A DNA stretch of 64,000 nt from JBGPTK01 sp963797765 (GTDB taxonomy: Bacteria > Acidobacteriota > Terriglobia > Acidiferrales > UBA7541). A program made the translations under genes and the position numbers. Positions 17,776 through 26,194 of this stretch are shown in pieces (within the stretch, counting starts at the first letter, position 1; every line of letters begins with the position of its first letter). The notes under the pieces are model-generated. The model did not search any database, was not told the DNA's origin, and saw nothing but the letters and a program-made list of their open reading frames with translations. The stretch spans positions 1,674,001 to 1,738,000 of the forward strand of contig CAWCQU010000003.1 in the NCBI GenBank assembly GCA_963797765.1, given 5' to 3'.

Positions 17776-17930
17776 CGAGCCATCCAGAGCTCTTGAACGG
17801 AGCGCGTGGAATCATACATCGACGAGTTGAATTTCAGACAGCAGCGCAGGAACCGAGCGGCGGATCAGTAACGTAGGCGGTAGCAACGCGGGCAGTAAAA
17901 ACGCAGCCAGACTTCGATCATGAGCGTCGC

Positions 17931-18527
17931 TCAAGGTTTCTTGACAATCTCGATATCCAGAGTGATTGAAATCTCATCTCCGACCACCAGTTCGCCGGTT
18001 CCCAAAGCTTTGTTGTAGGTGAGGCCAAAATCCTGGCGATTGATTTTGGTTGTCGCTTCAAATCCGCGACGGAGGTTGCCGCCGGGATCTTTGATGGCCG
18101 AGGACGGGCCGTCCACGTCGAGAGTGACTTCGCGAGTGACGCCGTGAAGGGTCAAGTCGCCGACAACCTGCAATTTGCCTCCGCCGGATTGCGTGATCTT
18201 CTTTGATTGAAACGTCATGGTGGGATATTTCGCTACGTCGAAGAAGTTCGGGCTGCGCAGATCGTTATCGCGGCTTTCGACGCGCGTATCGACGCTGCTG
18301 ACATCAATCGTGGCGTTCACCGAAGATTTCGTGATGTCTTTCTCGTCCAACTCCACCGCTCCAGTGACCTTGGTGAATTGTCCCTGCACTTTGGAAATGC
18401 CCATATGCCGGACGGAGAACTGTTGGGCGGAATGGTTTGCATCGATGCGCCAGGTATTCGGCGTCTGGGCGAAACCGGGTGCGGCGGCGAGCGCTGCCAG
18501 GACAACGGCGAACAGGATTTTTCTCAT
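17931..18527 (-). CDS. YceI family periplasmic lipid-binding-like protein
   Basis: A 198-residue protein with a clear signal peptide (KILFAVVLAALAAAPGFAQ) and the YceI lipocalin-like barrel: WRIDANHSAQQFSVRHMGIS near the N-terminus, SVDTRVESRDNDLRSPNFFDVAKYPTM-type motif in the middle, GDLTLHGVTREVTLDV and DFGLTYNKALGTGELVVGDEI at the end. YceI proteins bind isoprenoids or amphiphiles in the periplasm. AAGGAG lies upstream of the ATG. It is monocistronic and divergent from the tRNA gene. Confidence 0.9.
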   Translation of the reverse strand: MRKILFAVVLAALAAAPGFAQTPNTWRIDANHSAQQFSVRHMGISKVQGQFTKVTGAVELDEKDITKSSVNATIDVSSVDTRVESRDNDLRSPNFFDVAKYPTMTFQSKKITQSGGGKLQVVGDLTLHGVTREVTLDVDGPSSAIKDPGGNLRRGFEATTKINRQDFGLTYNKALGTGELVVGDEISITLDIEIVKKP

Positions 18528-18693
18528 CGCGATTCATTTCTCCTTTGAAGAAGGCCTGCCATCGCTGCCATCCAGTGAATGACTCCAAAATAGACGCGGC
18601 GGCGAACAATTGGATTCAACAGAATAATCGAAAAGGTCCTTCCGCCCAGGGAAAACAAAGCCAATTTTTACGAACTGTACCGACGCGGGACTC

Positions 18694-18722
18694 TTGCCAG
18701 CACTTGCAGGCCCGTGTATTCT
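18694..18722 (+). promoter_or_regulatory. Sigma-70-type promoter of tRNA-Gly
   Basis: TTGCCA (18694-18699), a 17-nt spacer and TATTCT (18717-18722) lie 19 nt before the tRNA, so transcription would start around 18729. Hexamers and spacing fit the housekeeping consensus. Confidence 0.6.
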
Positions 18723-18741
18723 GCGGACCTTGGGCATTTAG

Positions 18742-18815
18742 GCGGGAGTGGTTCAATGGCAGAACGCGAGCTTCCCAAGCTTGAGACGAGGGTTCGATTC
18801 CCTTCTCCCGCTCCA
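18742..18815 (+). tRNA. tRNA-Gly (anticodon CCC)
   Basis: A full cloverleaf can be drawn: acceptor GCGGGAG/CTCCCGC, D stem GTTC/GAAC, anticodon stem CGAGC/GCTTG with loop TTCCCAA (anticodon CCC), 4-nt variable loop, T stem GAGGG/CCCTT with loop TTCGATT. The discriminator T is at 18812 and an encoded CCA at 18813-18815. Isolated gene. Confidence 0.95.
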
Positions 18816-18921
18816 ATGGTCAAGAAATGTTAACCGGCCGCTGGATCGCGCACTTCGGAACGAAAGCCCTTTAAAATCGGCACATTTTGTATGCGAGAAT
18901 ATTGGCTGGATTCGCAAGCAA

Positions 18922-19557
18922 ATGCACAATCGCATGATGATCGCGGCCGCAGCGCCGACCATGGCTCGAAGCGCGAGGCATTGGATCTACAGCCTCGGCG
19001 GTCTGGGCTTTTTCCCCCTTGGACTGATCGATAACTCCGTGCTTCCGCTGCCGGGAAGCATGGACGTACTGCTCATTGTCCTGGCAGCGCGCCATAAGGA
19101 ATTCTGGATTTATTATGCGTTGATGGCGACGATGGGTTCGGTGTTAGGAGGATTCGTTACTTATCGCATCGCTCGCAAGGGAGGAAAGGAAGCGCTGGCA
19201 CATCGGTTTCCTCACGGAAGGCTGGAAAAGATTTACAAAATCTTTGGACGGTGGGGATTTGGCGCAATAGCCCTCCCCGCCTTGCTACCGCCTCCGGCGC
19301 CCATGGTCCCGTTTCTATTGGTCGCTGGAGCCATGCAATATTCTGTAGGTAAATTCCTGGCTGCGCTCGCATTGGGCCGGATTGTCCGATACAGCCTTCT
19401 GGGATACCTGGCGGCCCGCTATGGACGGTACATGCTCACCTTTATGTCGGAGGTCCAACATCCGATCCTGATTATCTCGATCGCGGTGATTGTTGGCGCA
19501 GTTGCAGTATTCTTTGTGACATTTGGAATGAGACGAAAAAAATCTGCTCCCGCTTAG
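18922..19557 (+). CDS. DedA/VTT-family membrane protein
   Basis: About 211 residues with several membrane helices. Family features include an N-terminal re-entrant-like segment (FFPLGLIDNSVLPLPGSMDVLLIVLAA), a GGFVTYRIARKGG loop, and ALPALLPPPAPMVPFLLVAGAMQ, the Pro-rich motif of the VTT domain. DedA/VTT proteins are linked to lipid scrambling or undecaprenyl-phosphate recycling. I placed the start at ATG 18922, since the longer frame runs back through the tRNA; an ATG at 18934 or 18958 is also possible, and none has a good Shine-Dalgarno. Confidence 0.83.
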   Translation: MHNRMMIAAAAPTMARSARHWIYSLGGLGFFPLGLIDNSVLPLPGSMDVLLIVLAARHKEFWIYYALMATMGSVLGGFVTYRIARKGGKEALAHRFPHGRLEKIYKIFGRWGFGAIALPALLPPPAPMVPFLLVAGAMQYSVGKFLAALALGRIVRYSLLGYLAARYGRYMLTFMSEVQHPILIISIAVIVGAVAVFFVTFGMRRKKSAPA

Positions 19558-19628
19558 CTGCCCTTGCGGCGCTGCTGGCTTGCGTCTCAAGCTAGAACAG
19601 GATCCAACTTGATCCTCCCGCTCGATAA

Positions 19629-20192
19629 TCACGCCAAGGCTTTCGGGATCGCTGCTTTCCACTTGCCTTGGCATTTCAGGATTAATTCCACGATTTCACG
19701 GGCGGCCCCCGCGCCTCCACTCCGTTGGGTGACGTAGTGCGCGGCTTCTTTTACTTCGGGGACGGCGTTGGCAGTGGCGATAGCCAGGCCGGCGCGTTCG
19801 AGGAGGGGTAGATCGGGCAGGTCGTCACCCATGTAGGCGGTCTCTTCGTCGGTGACGCCGGCTTGCTGCTGGATTTCGAGATAGGCCTCGGATTTCTTGG
19901 CGCGACCCTGGAAGACATAATCCATAGACATTTCGTGCGCGCGCTGGGCTGTGGCCATGGAGTTGCGTCCGGTTATCAATCCGGTCTTGATACCCATCAT
20001 GTGTGCAAGCTTCACACCGGCGCCGTCGTGCGCGTCGAACACCTTTAGTTCCGCAGCCGCTCCCGCGCCCGAGACTGACATGAGGTAAACCTTGCCGTCA
20101 GTCAGGGTGCCGTCAACATCCATCAACAGGAGACGGATTTTTTTCGCGCGCTTCAGGATCGCTGGTGGGAATTTTTCAGTTGATTTTGGCAA
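19629..20192 (-). CDS. kdsC: 3-deoxy-D-manno-octulosonate 8-phosphate phosphatase KdsC
   Basis: A 187-residue cap-less HAD phosphatase. Motif I is LLLMDVDGTLTDG (residues 21-33), motif II ITGRNS, the Lys of motif III is in the GRAKKSEAY region, and motif IV is YMGDDLPDLPLL. FDAHDGAGVKLA is specific to the KdsC group. It removes phosphate from Kdo-8-phosphate. It is the last gene of the kdsB-pyrG-kdsA-kdsD-kdsC run. Confidence 0.92.
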   Translation of the reverse strand: MPKSTEKFPPAILKRAKKIRLLLMDVDGTLTDGKVYLMSVSGAGAAAELKVFDAHDGAGVKLAHMMGIKTGLITGRNSMATAQRAHEMSMDYVFQGRAKKSEAYLEIQQQAGVTDEETAYMGDDLPDLPLLERAGLAIATANAVPEVKEAAHYVTQRSGGAGAAREIVELILKCQGKWKAAIPKALA

Positions 20193-20234
20193 GAGCGAGC
20201 CTCCGGGGCGAAATTCAAAGTCAAAAACAAAGCT

Positions 20235-20252
20235 GCCGGCTTAAAAGCCGGC
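20235..20252. repeat. Small GC-rich hairpin between kdsD and kdsC
   Basis: GCCGGC-TTAAAA-GCCGGC lies in the 81-nt gap between the two genes. There is no adjacent U-run, so it is more likely an mRNA processing or stability hairpin or a REP-like element than a terminator. Confidence 0.4.
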
Positions 20253-20273
20253 GCTACATGAAGCTTATGAAAG

Positions 20274-21233
20274 TCAAAATAGTTGAAGAGTCCAGAGGTC
20301 ATGGATATGCACGACGCCCTCGAGGCGCCCTTCGCCATCGGCCACCAGCACCGAGGTGATCTTGCGTTCTTCCATGATTCGCAGTGCCGCTGCTGCCAAT
20401 TCGCTGCGGAGAATGGTCACGGGATTTTTCGACATGCACTCGGCAGCCGTCAGTTCGAGCGTATCTTTTTTCTTCTGCAGCATCAGCCGGCGCAGGTCGC
20501 CGTCGGTAATCACACCCAGAAGCTTGCCGCCGCCATCCACCACGGCAGTCAGGCCCAGGCCTTTGCGGCTCATCTCATAGATCACGTCCGGCATTCGGGC
20601 CGAGGCTGCCACGCTGGGCAGGTCTCTACCTGCATGCATCAAGCTTTCGACGCGGCGCAGTTTTTTGCCCAGGCGGCCGCCGGGATGCAACGCCGCGAAA
20701 TCCTCTTCGCGGAAGCCGCGGCGTTCGTAAACTGCGATGGCCAGCGCATCTCCCATGGCCAGGGTAGCTGCCGTGCTCGCCGTGGGCGCCAGATTGAGCG
20801 AGCAAGCTTCTTCCTTCACGGCGATATCCAGCACCACATTGCTCGCGACCGCGAGCGAGGAACGAGGATTCGCGGTCATGGTTATCAGGCGAATGCCCAA
20901 TCTCTTGATGGTTTCGAGAAGCTCCAAAAGTTCTTCGGTTTCTCCGCCGTAGGAAATCGCGACGATCACATCGTCGCCCATCAGCATCCCCAGATCGCCG
21001 TGCATCGCTTCGGCAGCGTGAAGAAATAGCGACGGCGTGCCGGTGCTTGCAAACGTGGCGGAAATCTTGCGGCCAATCAAACCAGACTTGCCCATCCCGG
21101 TGACGACCGCCCGGCCTTTGCACGCGAACAGCAAATCCACCGCCCGGTCGAAACGTTCGTCAATCCGGTCGATCAGTCCCGCAATGGCCTCCGCTTCGAT
21201 TCTCAGAACCCTCTTGGCCGTCTCAATGCTCAT
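20274..21233 (-). CDS. kdsD: D-arabinose-5-phosphate isomerase KdsD/KpsF
   Basis: A 319-residue protein with an SIS domain (about 30-170: GRAVVTGMGKSGLIGRKIS, SYGGETEELLELL, LNLAPTASTAATLAMGDALA) followed by two CBS domains (about 200-319: MSKNPVTILRSELAAAALRIM). It converts ribulose-5-phosphate to arabinose-5-phosphate, the first committed Kdo precursor. It overlaps the kdsA stop in an ATGA (21230-21233), implying translational coupling. Confidence 0.94.
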   Translation of the reverse strand: MSIETAKRVLRIEAEAIAGLIDRIDERFDRAVDLLFACKGRAVVTGMGKSGLIGRKISATFASTGTPSLFLHAAEAMHGDLGMLMGDDVIVAISYGGETEELLELLETIKRLGIRLITMTANPRSSLAVASNVVLDIAVKEEACSLNLAPTASTAATLAMGDALAIAVYERRGFREEDFAALHPGGRLGKKLRRVESLMHAGRDLPSVAASARMPDVIYEMSRKGLGLTAVVDGGGKLLGVITDGDLRRLMLQKKKDTLELTAAECMSKNPVTILRSELAAAALRIMEERKITSVLVADGEGRLEGVVHIHDLWTLQLF

Positions 21234-22069
21234 GGCGGGCTCCAGGATCGGACCAGCGCCGCAATTTTCAAGAGCTTTTCAAGCAGGGGCTGAAATTGAT
21301 CGAGCGGCAAAGCGTTCGTGCCATCGGAGAGCGCTTCGGCGGGATTTTCATGCACTTCGAGGAAGATTCCATCCACGCCAGCCGCGACGCCCGCGCGAGC
21401 GAGCGGCTCGATGAATTCTGGCTGGCCACCAGACGCGTTTCCTGCGCCGCCGGGGAGTTGCACGGAATGTGTTACGTCGAAAATCACGGGATAACCTGTC
21501 TTTTTCAGAATTGGGAAGGAGCGCATGTCTACGATAAGGTTTTGATATCCGAAAGAACTTCCTCGTTCGGTCAGAATAATTTTATTGTTGCCTGTGCTCG
21601 CAACTTTCGCCGCGGCATGCTCCATTTCCCAGGGAGAAAAGAACTGCGCTTTCTTCAGGTTCACCACGCGGCCGGTATGGCCGACGGAAAGTAGCAGGTC
21701 CGTCTGTCGGCTCAGGAATGCCGGAACTTGCAGCACGTCGCAGACTTCGGCGGCAGAGGCAGCGTGCTGCGGTTGGTGTACATCGGTCAAAATCGGCAGG
21801 CCAACACGCTTTTTGATATTGGCTAAAACGCGCAAACCCTCTTCCAGCCCCGGTCCGCGATATGAGTTAATTGAAGTGCGATTGGCTTTGTCGTAGGACG
21901 CTTTGAAAATCAGCGGAAAATTCAGAACAGCAGCGACGGCGGCCAGACGCTCGGCGATCATCGTGGCATGGGCCTCGGATTCAATAACGCACGGGCCGGC
22001 GATGACGAACAGCGGCGAGTCACCGCCGACTTCGAAATTTCCAATCGAGAATTTGGTGGGCGCAGACAT
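21230..22069 (-). CDS. kdsA: 3-deoxy-8-phosphooctulonate synthase KdsA
   Basis: A 279-residue TIM-barrel enzyme condensing arabinose-5-phosphate with PEP. Signatures include FVIAGPCVIESE, FKASYDKANRTSINSYRGPG, LPILTDVHQP, ILTERGSSFGYQNLIVDMRS, VIFDVTHSVQLPGG and DGIFLEVHENP. The ILTERG motif (no Cys) and length are standard for the family. It lies between pyrG and kdsD. Confidence 0.95.
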   Translation of the reverse strand: MSAPTKFSIGNFEVGGDSPLFVIAGPCVIESEAHATMIAERLAAVAAVLNFPLIFKASYDKANRTSINSYRGPGLEEGLRVLANIKKRVGLPILTDVHQPQHAASAAEVCDVLQVPAFLSRQTDLLLSVGHTGRVVNLKKAQFFSPWEMEHAAAKVASTGNNKIILTERGSSFGYQNLIVDMRSFPILKKTGYPVIFDVTHSVQLPGGAGNASGGQPEFIEPLARAGVAAGVDGIFLEVHENPAEALSDGTNALPLDQFQPLLEKLLKIAALVRSWSPP

Positions 22070-22186
22070 GCGATTGCTATCTCATTTGCCTTTCGTAGCG
22101 GCCACTAAGCCTATGCGGTAATGAGCGGCATTTCAATAGCGGGGATTCGATAGGATGTCAGAGGCTCTTCCATTCTGCGGATTCAG

Positions 22187-22213
22187 CCGGCGAACGCCGA
22201 CGGCGTTCGCCGG
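22187..22213. repeat. Perfect 13-bp inverted repeat just downstream of pyrG
   Basis: CCGGCGAACGCCG (22187-22199), a single A, then CGGCGTTCGCCGG (22201-22213). It begins 3 nt past the pyrG stop on the transcribed strand. It is very stable but without a U-run, so it may be a 3'-end or processing hairpin between pyrG and kdsA. Confidence 0.6.
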
Positions 22214-22216
22214 AAT

Positions 22217-23881
22217 CTAATCGCCAGGCTGCGCGTTGGCCGGAATGCCGGTTTTTGTACTGGGAGAGAGGCGCTCCCGTCGGTGCGACTGGCAGGCGCC
22301 AATGAATGCAGCAAACAAGGGATGCGGCGCGAGCGGTTTCGATTTGAATTCCGGGTGGAACTGACAGCCCAGGAACCAGGGATGGTCGGGCACCTCAATA
22401 ATCTCCACGTAAACGCCGTCAGGAGTTCGCCCGGTAATCCGAAAACCGGCTGCGATCAGTTGTTTTTCATACTCGCAATTGAATTCGTAGCGATGGCGAT
22501 GGCGTTCGGAAATTTCGAACGTGCCATAAGCCTGGTGCGCGAATGAACCAGGCTCCAGCTTGCAGGGCCACGCCCCCAGCCGCATGGTGCCGCCCATTTC
22601 ATCCACGCCCAGCAATTCACGAAGTTTGTAAATTACGCGATGCGGGGTGCGCGAATCGAATTCGGTGCTATCGGCGTCGGGAATTCCCGCAAGATGGCGC
22701 GCGTATTCAATGGTGGCGCACTGCATGCCAAGACAAATGCCGAAAAACGGAATCTTTTTCTCGCGGGCGTATTGGATGGCGTAAACCATTCCAGAAATGC
22801 CACGTTTGCCGAACCCGCCGGGAACGAGGATGCCGTCCAAATGCCGCAGGCGCCGTTCCGCTGTAGCGGCCGAATCGATTTCTTCGGCTTCGATCCACTC
22901 GATCACGGTGCGAGCCCGGTGGGCCAGTCCCCCATGCACCAGCGCTTCGCGCAAACTTTTATAAGCGTCCTCGAGCGCGACGTATTTACCGACCACTCCA
23001 ATCCGGACTTCACTTTGCGGGTGATGGAAATTTTCCAGCATTTCGAGCCAGCGGGTCAGGTTGCTCGGCGGCGCGGTGAGATGCAGCAGGCGAAGGATTT
23101 GTTCGTCCAGGCCTTCCGCAGCGAGCGTCATCGGAACTTCGTAGATGCAATTTACGTCTGGCGCCGAAATCACGCAGGATTCCGCTACGTTGCAGAAGAG
23201 GGCGATCTTGCTTTTCAGCTCGCGGCTCAAACGCCGGTCGCTCCGGCAGAGCAGGATGTCCGGCTGGATTCCGATGCTAAGCAATTCTTTTACGCTGTGC
23301 TGGGTGGGCTTCGTCTTTAATTCACCGGCGCTGGCAATGTACGGCACCAGAGTCAGATGAATAAAGAGCGCGTTTTCGGGTCCCAATTCCAGCCGCATCT
23401 GGCGGATCGCTTCCATGAACGGCAAAGATTCGATATCGCCGACGGTTCCGCCGATTTCCACCAGCACCACGTCCGCCCCATCCGCCACCTTTCGAAAAGT
23501 TGCTTTGATCTCATCGGTGACGTGCGGAATCACTTGAACCGTCTTTCCCAGATAATCGCCGCGGCGTTCTTTGGCGATGATGGATTCATAGATCCGGCCG
23601 GTGGTCCAATTGTTATCGCGCGTCAGCTTGGCGGAGGTGAATCGTTCGTAGTGACCCAGGTCCAGATCGGTCTCTGCCCCGTCGTCGGTGACGTAGACCT
23701 CGCCGTGCTGGTAGGGACTCATCGTCCCCGGATCGACGTTCAGATAGGGATCGCACTTTTGGAGGGTAACTTTGAGCCCGCGGCCTTCAAGAAGACAACC
23801 GATGGAAGCAGCTGCGACGCCTTTGCCTAGAGAAGAAACAACACCACCGGTTACAAAGATATACTTCGGAGCCGTGTGCAA
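22217..23881 (-). CDS. pyrG: CTP synthase PyrG
   Basis: A 554-residue enzyme with the synthetase domain (about 1-268: YIFVTGGVVSSLGKGVAAAS, DPYLNVDPGTMSPYQHGEVYVTDDGAE-type motif, EIGGTVGDIES) and a class I glutamine amidotransferase domain (about 290-535: GGFGKRG, nucleophile Cys in GICLGMQCA, His-Glu in FLGCQFHPEF). It makes CTP from UTP using glutamine. Its place between kdsB and kdsA makes sense because KdsB consumes CTP. The C-terminus has about 20 extra residues rich in Ser/Thr/Pro. Confidence 0.96.
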   Translation of the reverse strand: MHTAPKYIFVTGGVVSSLGKGVAAASIGCLLEGRGLKVTLQKCDPYLNVDPGTMSPYQHGEVYVTDDGAETDLDLGHYERFTSAKLTRDNNWTTGRIYESIIAKERRGDYLGKTVQVIPHVTDEIKATFRKVADGADVVLVEIGGTVGDIESLPFMEAIRQMRLELGPENALFIHLTLVPYIASAGELKTKPTQHSVKELLSIGIQPDILLCRSDRRLSRELKSKIALFCNVAESCVISAPDVNCIYEVPMTLAAEGLDEQILRLLHLTAPPSNLTRWLEMLENFHHPQSEVRIGVVGKYVALEDAYKSLREALVHGGLAHRARTVIEWIEAEEIDSAATAERRLRHLDGILVPGGFGKRGISGMVYAIQYAREKKIPFFGICLGMQCATIEYARHLAGIPDADSTEFDSRTPHRVIYKLRELLGVDEMGGTMRLGAWPCKLEPGSFAHQAYGTFEISERHRHRYEFNCEYEKQLIAAGFRITGRTPDGVYVEIIEVPDHPWFLGCQFHPEFKSKPLAPHPLFAAFIGACQSHRRERLSPSTKTGIPANAQPGD

Positions 23882-24052
23882 GGCTTAGGAGTTCCCTCTT
23901 AAAGGATGAGCGTACTCCGCATTATCTTCGAGAAAATCACGGCTGTCAATTTTCAATTTTTCGACGCTTAGAAAGATTCCGAGAGAAGAGCGGGGCTGCG
24001 TTTCATGGAAGCCGGGAAGCGCACTTATTCTGAACAGATTGTGCAAACATTT

Positions 24053-24823
24053 TCAGCTTCCGGTGGTGGCGGCGCGCTCGCGGATTAAAGCTTCGACCCT
24101 CGCAACATCGCCAGGGACATCGACACTCACGGCGTCGTAGGTCGATTCCACTACTCGAATGTGGTACCCATTCTCGAGCCAGCGGAGCTGTTCGAGCTGT
24201 TCCAGTCTCTCCAGGTCTCCGGGGGGCAGCGTCGGGTAATCGAGCAGAGCGTCGCGCCGGAAAACGTACACGCCGATATGTTTCCAGTGTTGAGCCGAAA
24301 CCCGTTCCGATTCCTCGCGAACCCAGGGGACAGGGGCGCGTGAGAAATATAGAGCGTCGCCCTGAAAATCGTTTACAACTTTCACCACATTGGGATCCAT
24401 GATATCCGCTGGACGCACGATCGCGACGCTTAGCGTGGAAAGATGAACCTCCGAATCGGAAATGAGAGCGCCCACCGCCGAATCAATGGCCTCGGGATCG
24501 ATCAGTGGTTCATCGCCCTGGACATTCACATAGATTGCACCGTCGATATGGGTAGCCACCTCAGCGACGCGTTCCGTTCCGCAGCGGTGTTCCGGACGGG
24601 TCATCAGCGCCTCTCCGCCAAACGCCTCGACTGCCTTGATAATTCGCTCGTCCTCCGTTGCTACGACCACGCGTGAGACGCTGCGGCACCTTTTCACGCG
24701 CTCGAAAACATGCTGAACCATCGGACGCCCGGAGATCGAGGCCAGCGGTTTTCCGGGGAAGCGGGAAGAATCGTATCGCGCGGGTATAACCGCTACTACT
24801 TGGCTGGAATCTTGTGTGGACAT
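24053..24823 (-). CDS. kdsB: CMP-Kdo synthetase KdsB
   Basis: A 256-residue cytidylyltransferase with the N-terminal signature VAVIPARYDSSRFPGKPLASI, DERI, VNVQGDEPLIDP, and ALYFSRAPVPW. A C-terminal part with HIGVYVFRRDALL and EQLRWLENG fits KdsB. It activates Kdo with CTP for lipid A glycosylation. It is the first gene of the Kdo cluster, 171 nt before pyrG. The transferase WaaA is not in this window. Confidence 0.95.
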   Translation of the reverse strand: MSTQDSSQVVAVIPARYDSSRFPGKPLASISGRPMVQHVFERVKRCRSVSRVVVATEDERIIKAVEAFGGEALMTRPEHRCGTERVAEVATHIDGAIYVNVQGDEPLIDPEAIDSAVGALISDSEVHLSTLSVAIVRPADIMDPNVVKVVNDFQGDALYFSRAPVPWVREESERVSAQHWKHIGVYVFRRDALLDYPTLPPGDLERLEQLEQLRWLENGYHIRVVESTYDAVSVDVPGDVARVEALIRERAATTGS

Positions 24824-25111
24824 GGTTACCTTCCCATGGGCGAAATAATCTTATCACTGTCGGCGCCGATCTTGGAGAGAGGGCACACATCTATCCAGCG
24901 ACGAAGCGCATCAAAACTGGTCGTAGTGAAGCCCTGAATTCTGAGCAATGATACGGGAGGGGAGAACTGGCCGGAAGATCTTCAGTTACAAACCCTCCGG
25001 TGGAAAGCCTTTCGTCCCCTATCGGCGTGAGAAAATAGGACTCGCCAGGTTGCTTTTATGGGCAGTACTCACTTTGCCTGTGGACTTGATTTGAGTTCGC
25101 GGAGTGATAGA
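24824..25111. other. Divergent non-coding gap between kdsB and the VWA genes
   Basis: No gene is visible. A TTGATT-16 nt-TAGAAT box pair (25086-25113) fits a plus-strand promoter but runs into the ATG at 25112. If it is real, translation would start downstream, possibly at the TTG at 25175. Confidence 0.35.
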
Positions 25112-26194
25112 ATGAATTGCAGAGAGCGTCACAGGACCTGCTGTCGTCCCAGCAAAAGGCCCAGCGAGGGTAATTTGAGAGAGACGGCCAGATCGCCCTA
25201 CAAGTGCTGGGCATTGCTGGCGGAGTGTTCTTTTCTGGCGGGCATTTTCGCGCTGGCCTTGACGGGAACCATGCAAGGCCAATCCCCTGATCCAACCCCT
25301 TCCGCTGCGCCCCCCGTTCGCGAAATGAGCAAGTCCAGCAAGAATCCAAAAGACCGTGAAATCAAAGTGGATGTGCAACTGACGCTGGTAAACGTGACGG
25401 TCACCGATCCGTTTAACCGCCTGGTCACGGGTTTGGAAAAAGAAAATTTTCGCGTCTACGAAGATGGCTCGGAGCAGGAGGTTGTAAATTTCTCGAGTGA
25501 GGATGTGCCGATCTCGATTGGCGTAATTTTCGATATGAGCGGCAGCATGGCCGACAAAGTGGATAAGTCGCGGCTGGCCGCGGTGCAATTCTTCAAGACC
25601 GCCAACCCCCAGGACGAATTTTTTCTGGTTAATTTCAATGACCGGGCACAGCTCAGCAGCCCTTTTACCGCGAATATCGAGGAATTGCAGGATCGCATGC
25701 TCTACACCGCGGCTCACGGCCGCACTGCTTTGCTCGATGGAGTTTACCTGGGCTTGAGCCAGATGAAAGGGGCACGCAACACCAAGCGCGCTTTGCTCAT
25801 CATATCGGATGGCGGAGATAATCACAGCCGGTACAATGAAGTGGATGTGCGGAATTATCTGAAGGAAGCCGATGTGCAGCTCTACGCCATTGGAATTTAT
25901 GAGACAGAGAACTGCGGACGAACTCCGGAAGAATGCGACGGCCCGGCGCTGCTGAACCAGATGTCGGAAATGTCTGGCGGAAGAACATTCACTGTACAAA
26001 ACATAAACGATTTGCCGGATGTTGCGACTAAAATAAGCATGGAGCTGCGCAATCAATATGTTTTGGGATACCGACCTAGCAACAAAGCCCGGGACGGAAA
26101 GTGGCGAAAAATCAAGGTCAAGCTGCGCCCACCGAAGGGGCTGCCACCGCTTACTGTTTTTTCCAAGTATGGCTACTATGCCCCGGGGCATTAG
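25112..26194 (+). CDS. Exported VWA-domain protein, acidobacterial type (copy 1)
   Basis: About 360 residues. A hydrophobic export segment (CSFLAGIFALALTG) is followed by a Pro-rich stretch. A beta domain follows (VQLTLVNVTVTDPFNRLVTGLEKENFRVYEDG) and then a von Willebrand A domain with a complete MIDAS start, VIFDMSGSMADK, and ALLIISDGGDNHSR. It ends in the MELRNQYVLGYRPSNKARDG pattern characteristic of these proteins. ATG 25112 has GGAG 8 nt upstream; a TTG at 25175 with GAGGG would give a more usual signal-peptide length. Likely periplasmic or surface protein; role unknown. The next gene overlaps it. Confidence 0.83.
   Translation: MNCRERHRTCCRPSKRPSEGNLRETARSPYKCWALLAECSFLAGIFALALTGTMQGQSPDPTPSAAPPVREMSKSSKNPKDREIKVDVQLTLVNVTVTDPFNRLVTGLEKENFRVYEDGSEQEVVNFSSEDVPISIGVIFDMSGSMADKVDKSRLAAVQFFKTANPQDEFFLVNFNDRAQLSSPFTANIEELQDRMLYTAAHGRTALLDGVYLGLSQMKGARNTKRALLIISDGGDNHSRYNEVDVRNYLKEADVQLYAIGIYETENCGRTPEECDGPALLNQMSEMSGGRTFTVQNINDLPDVATKISMELRNQYVLGYRPSNKARDGKWRKIKVKLRPPKGLPPLTVFSKYGYYAPGH

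Noticed and set aside
18748..18921. Upstream extension of the DedA gene
   Set aside because: It runs through the tRNA-Gly gene.
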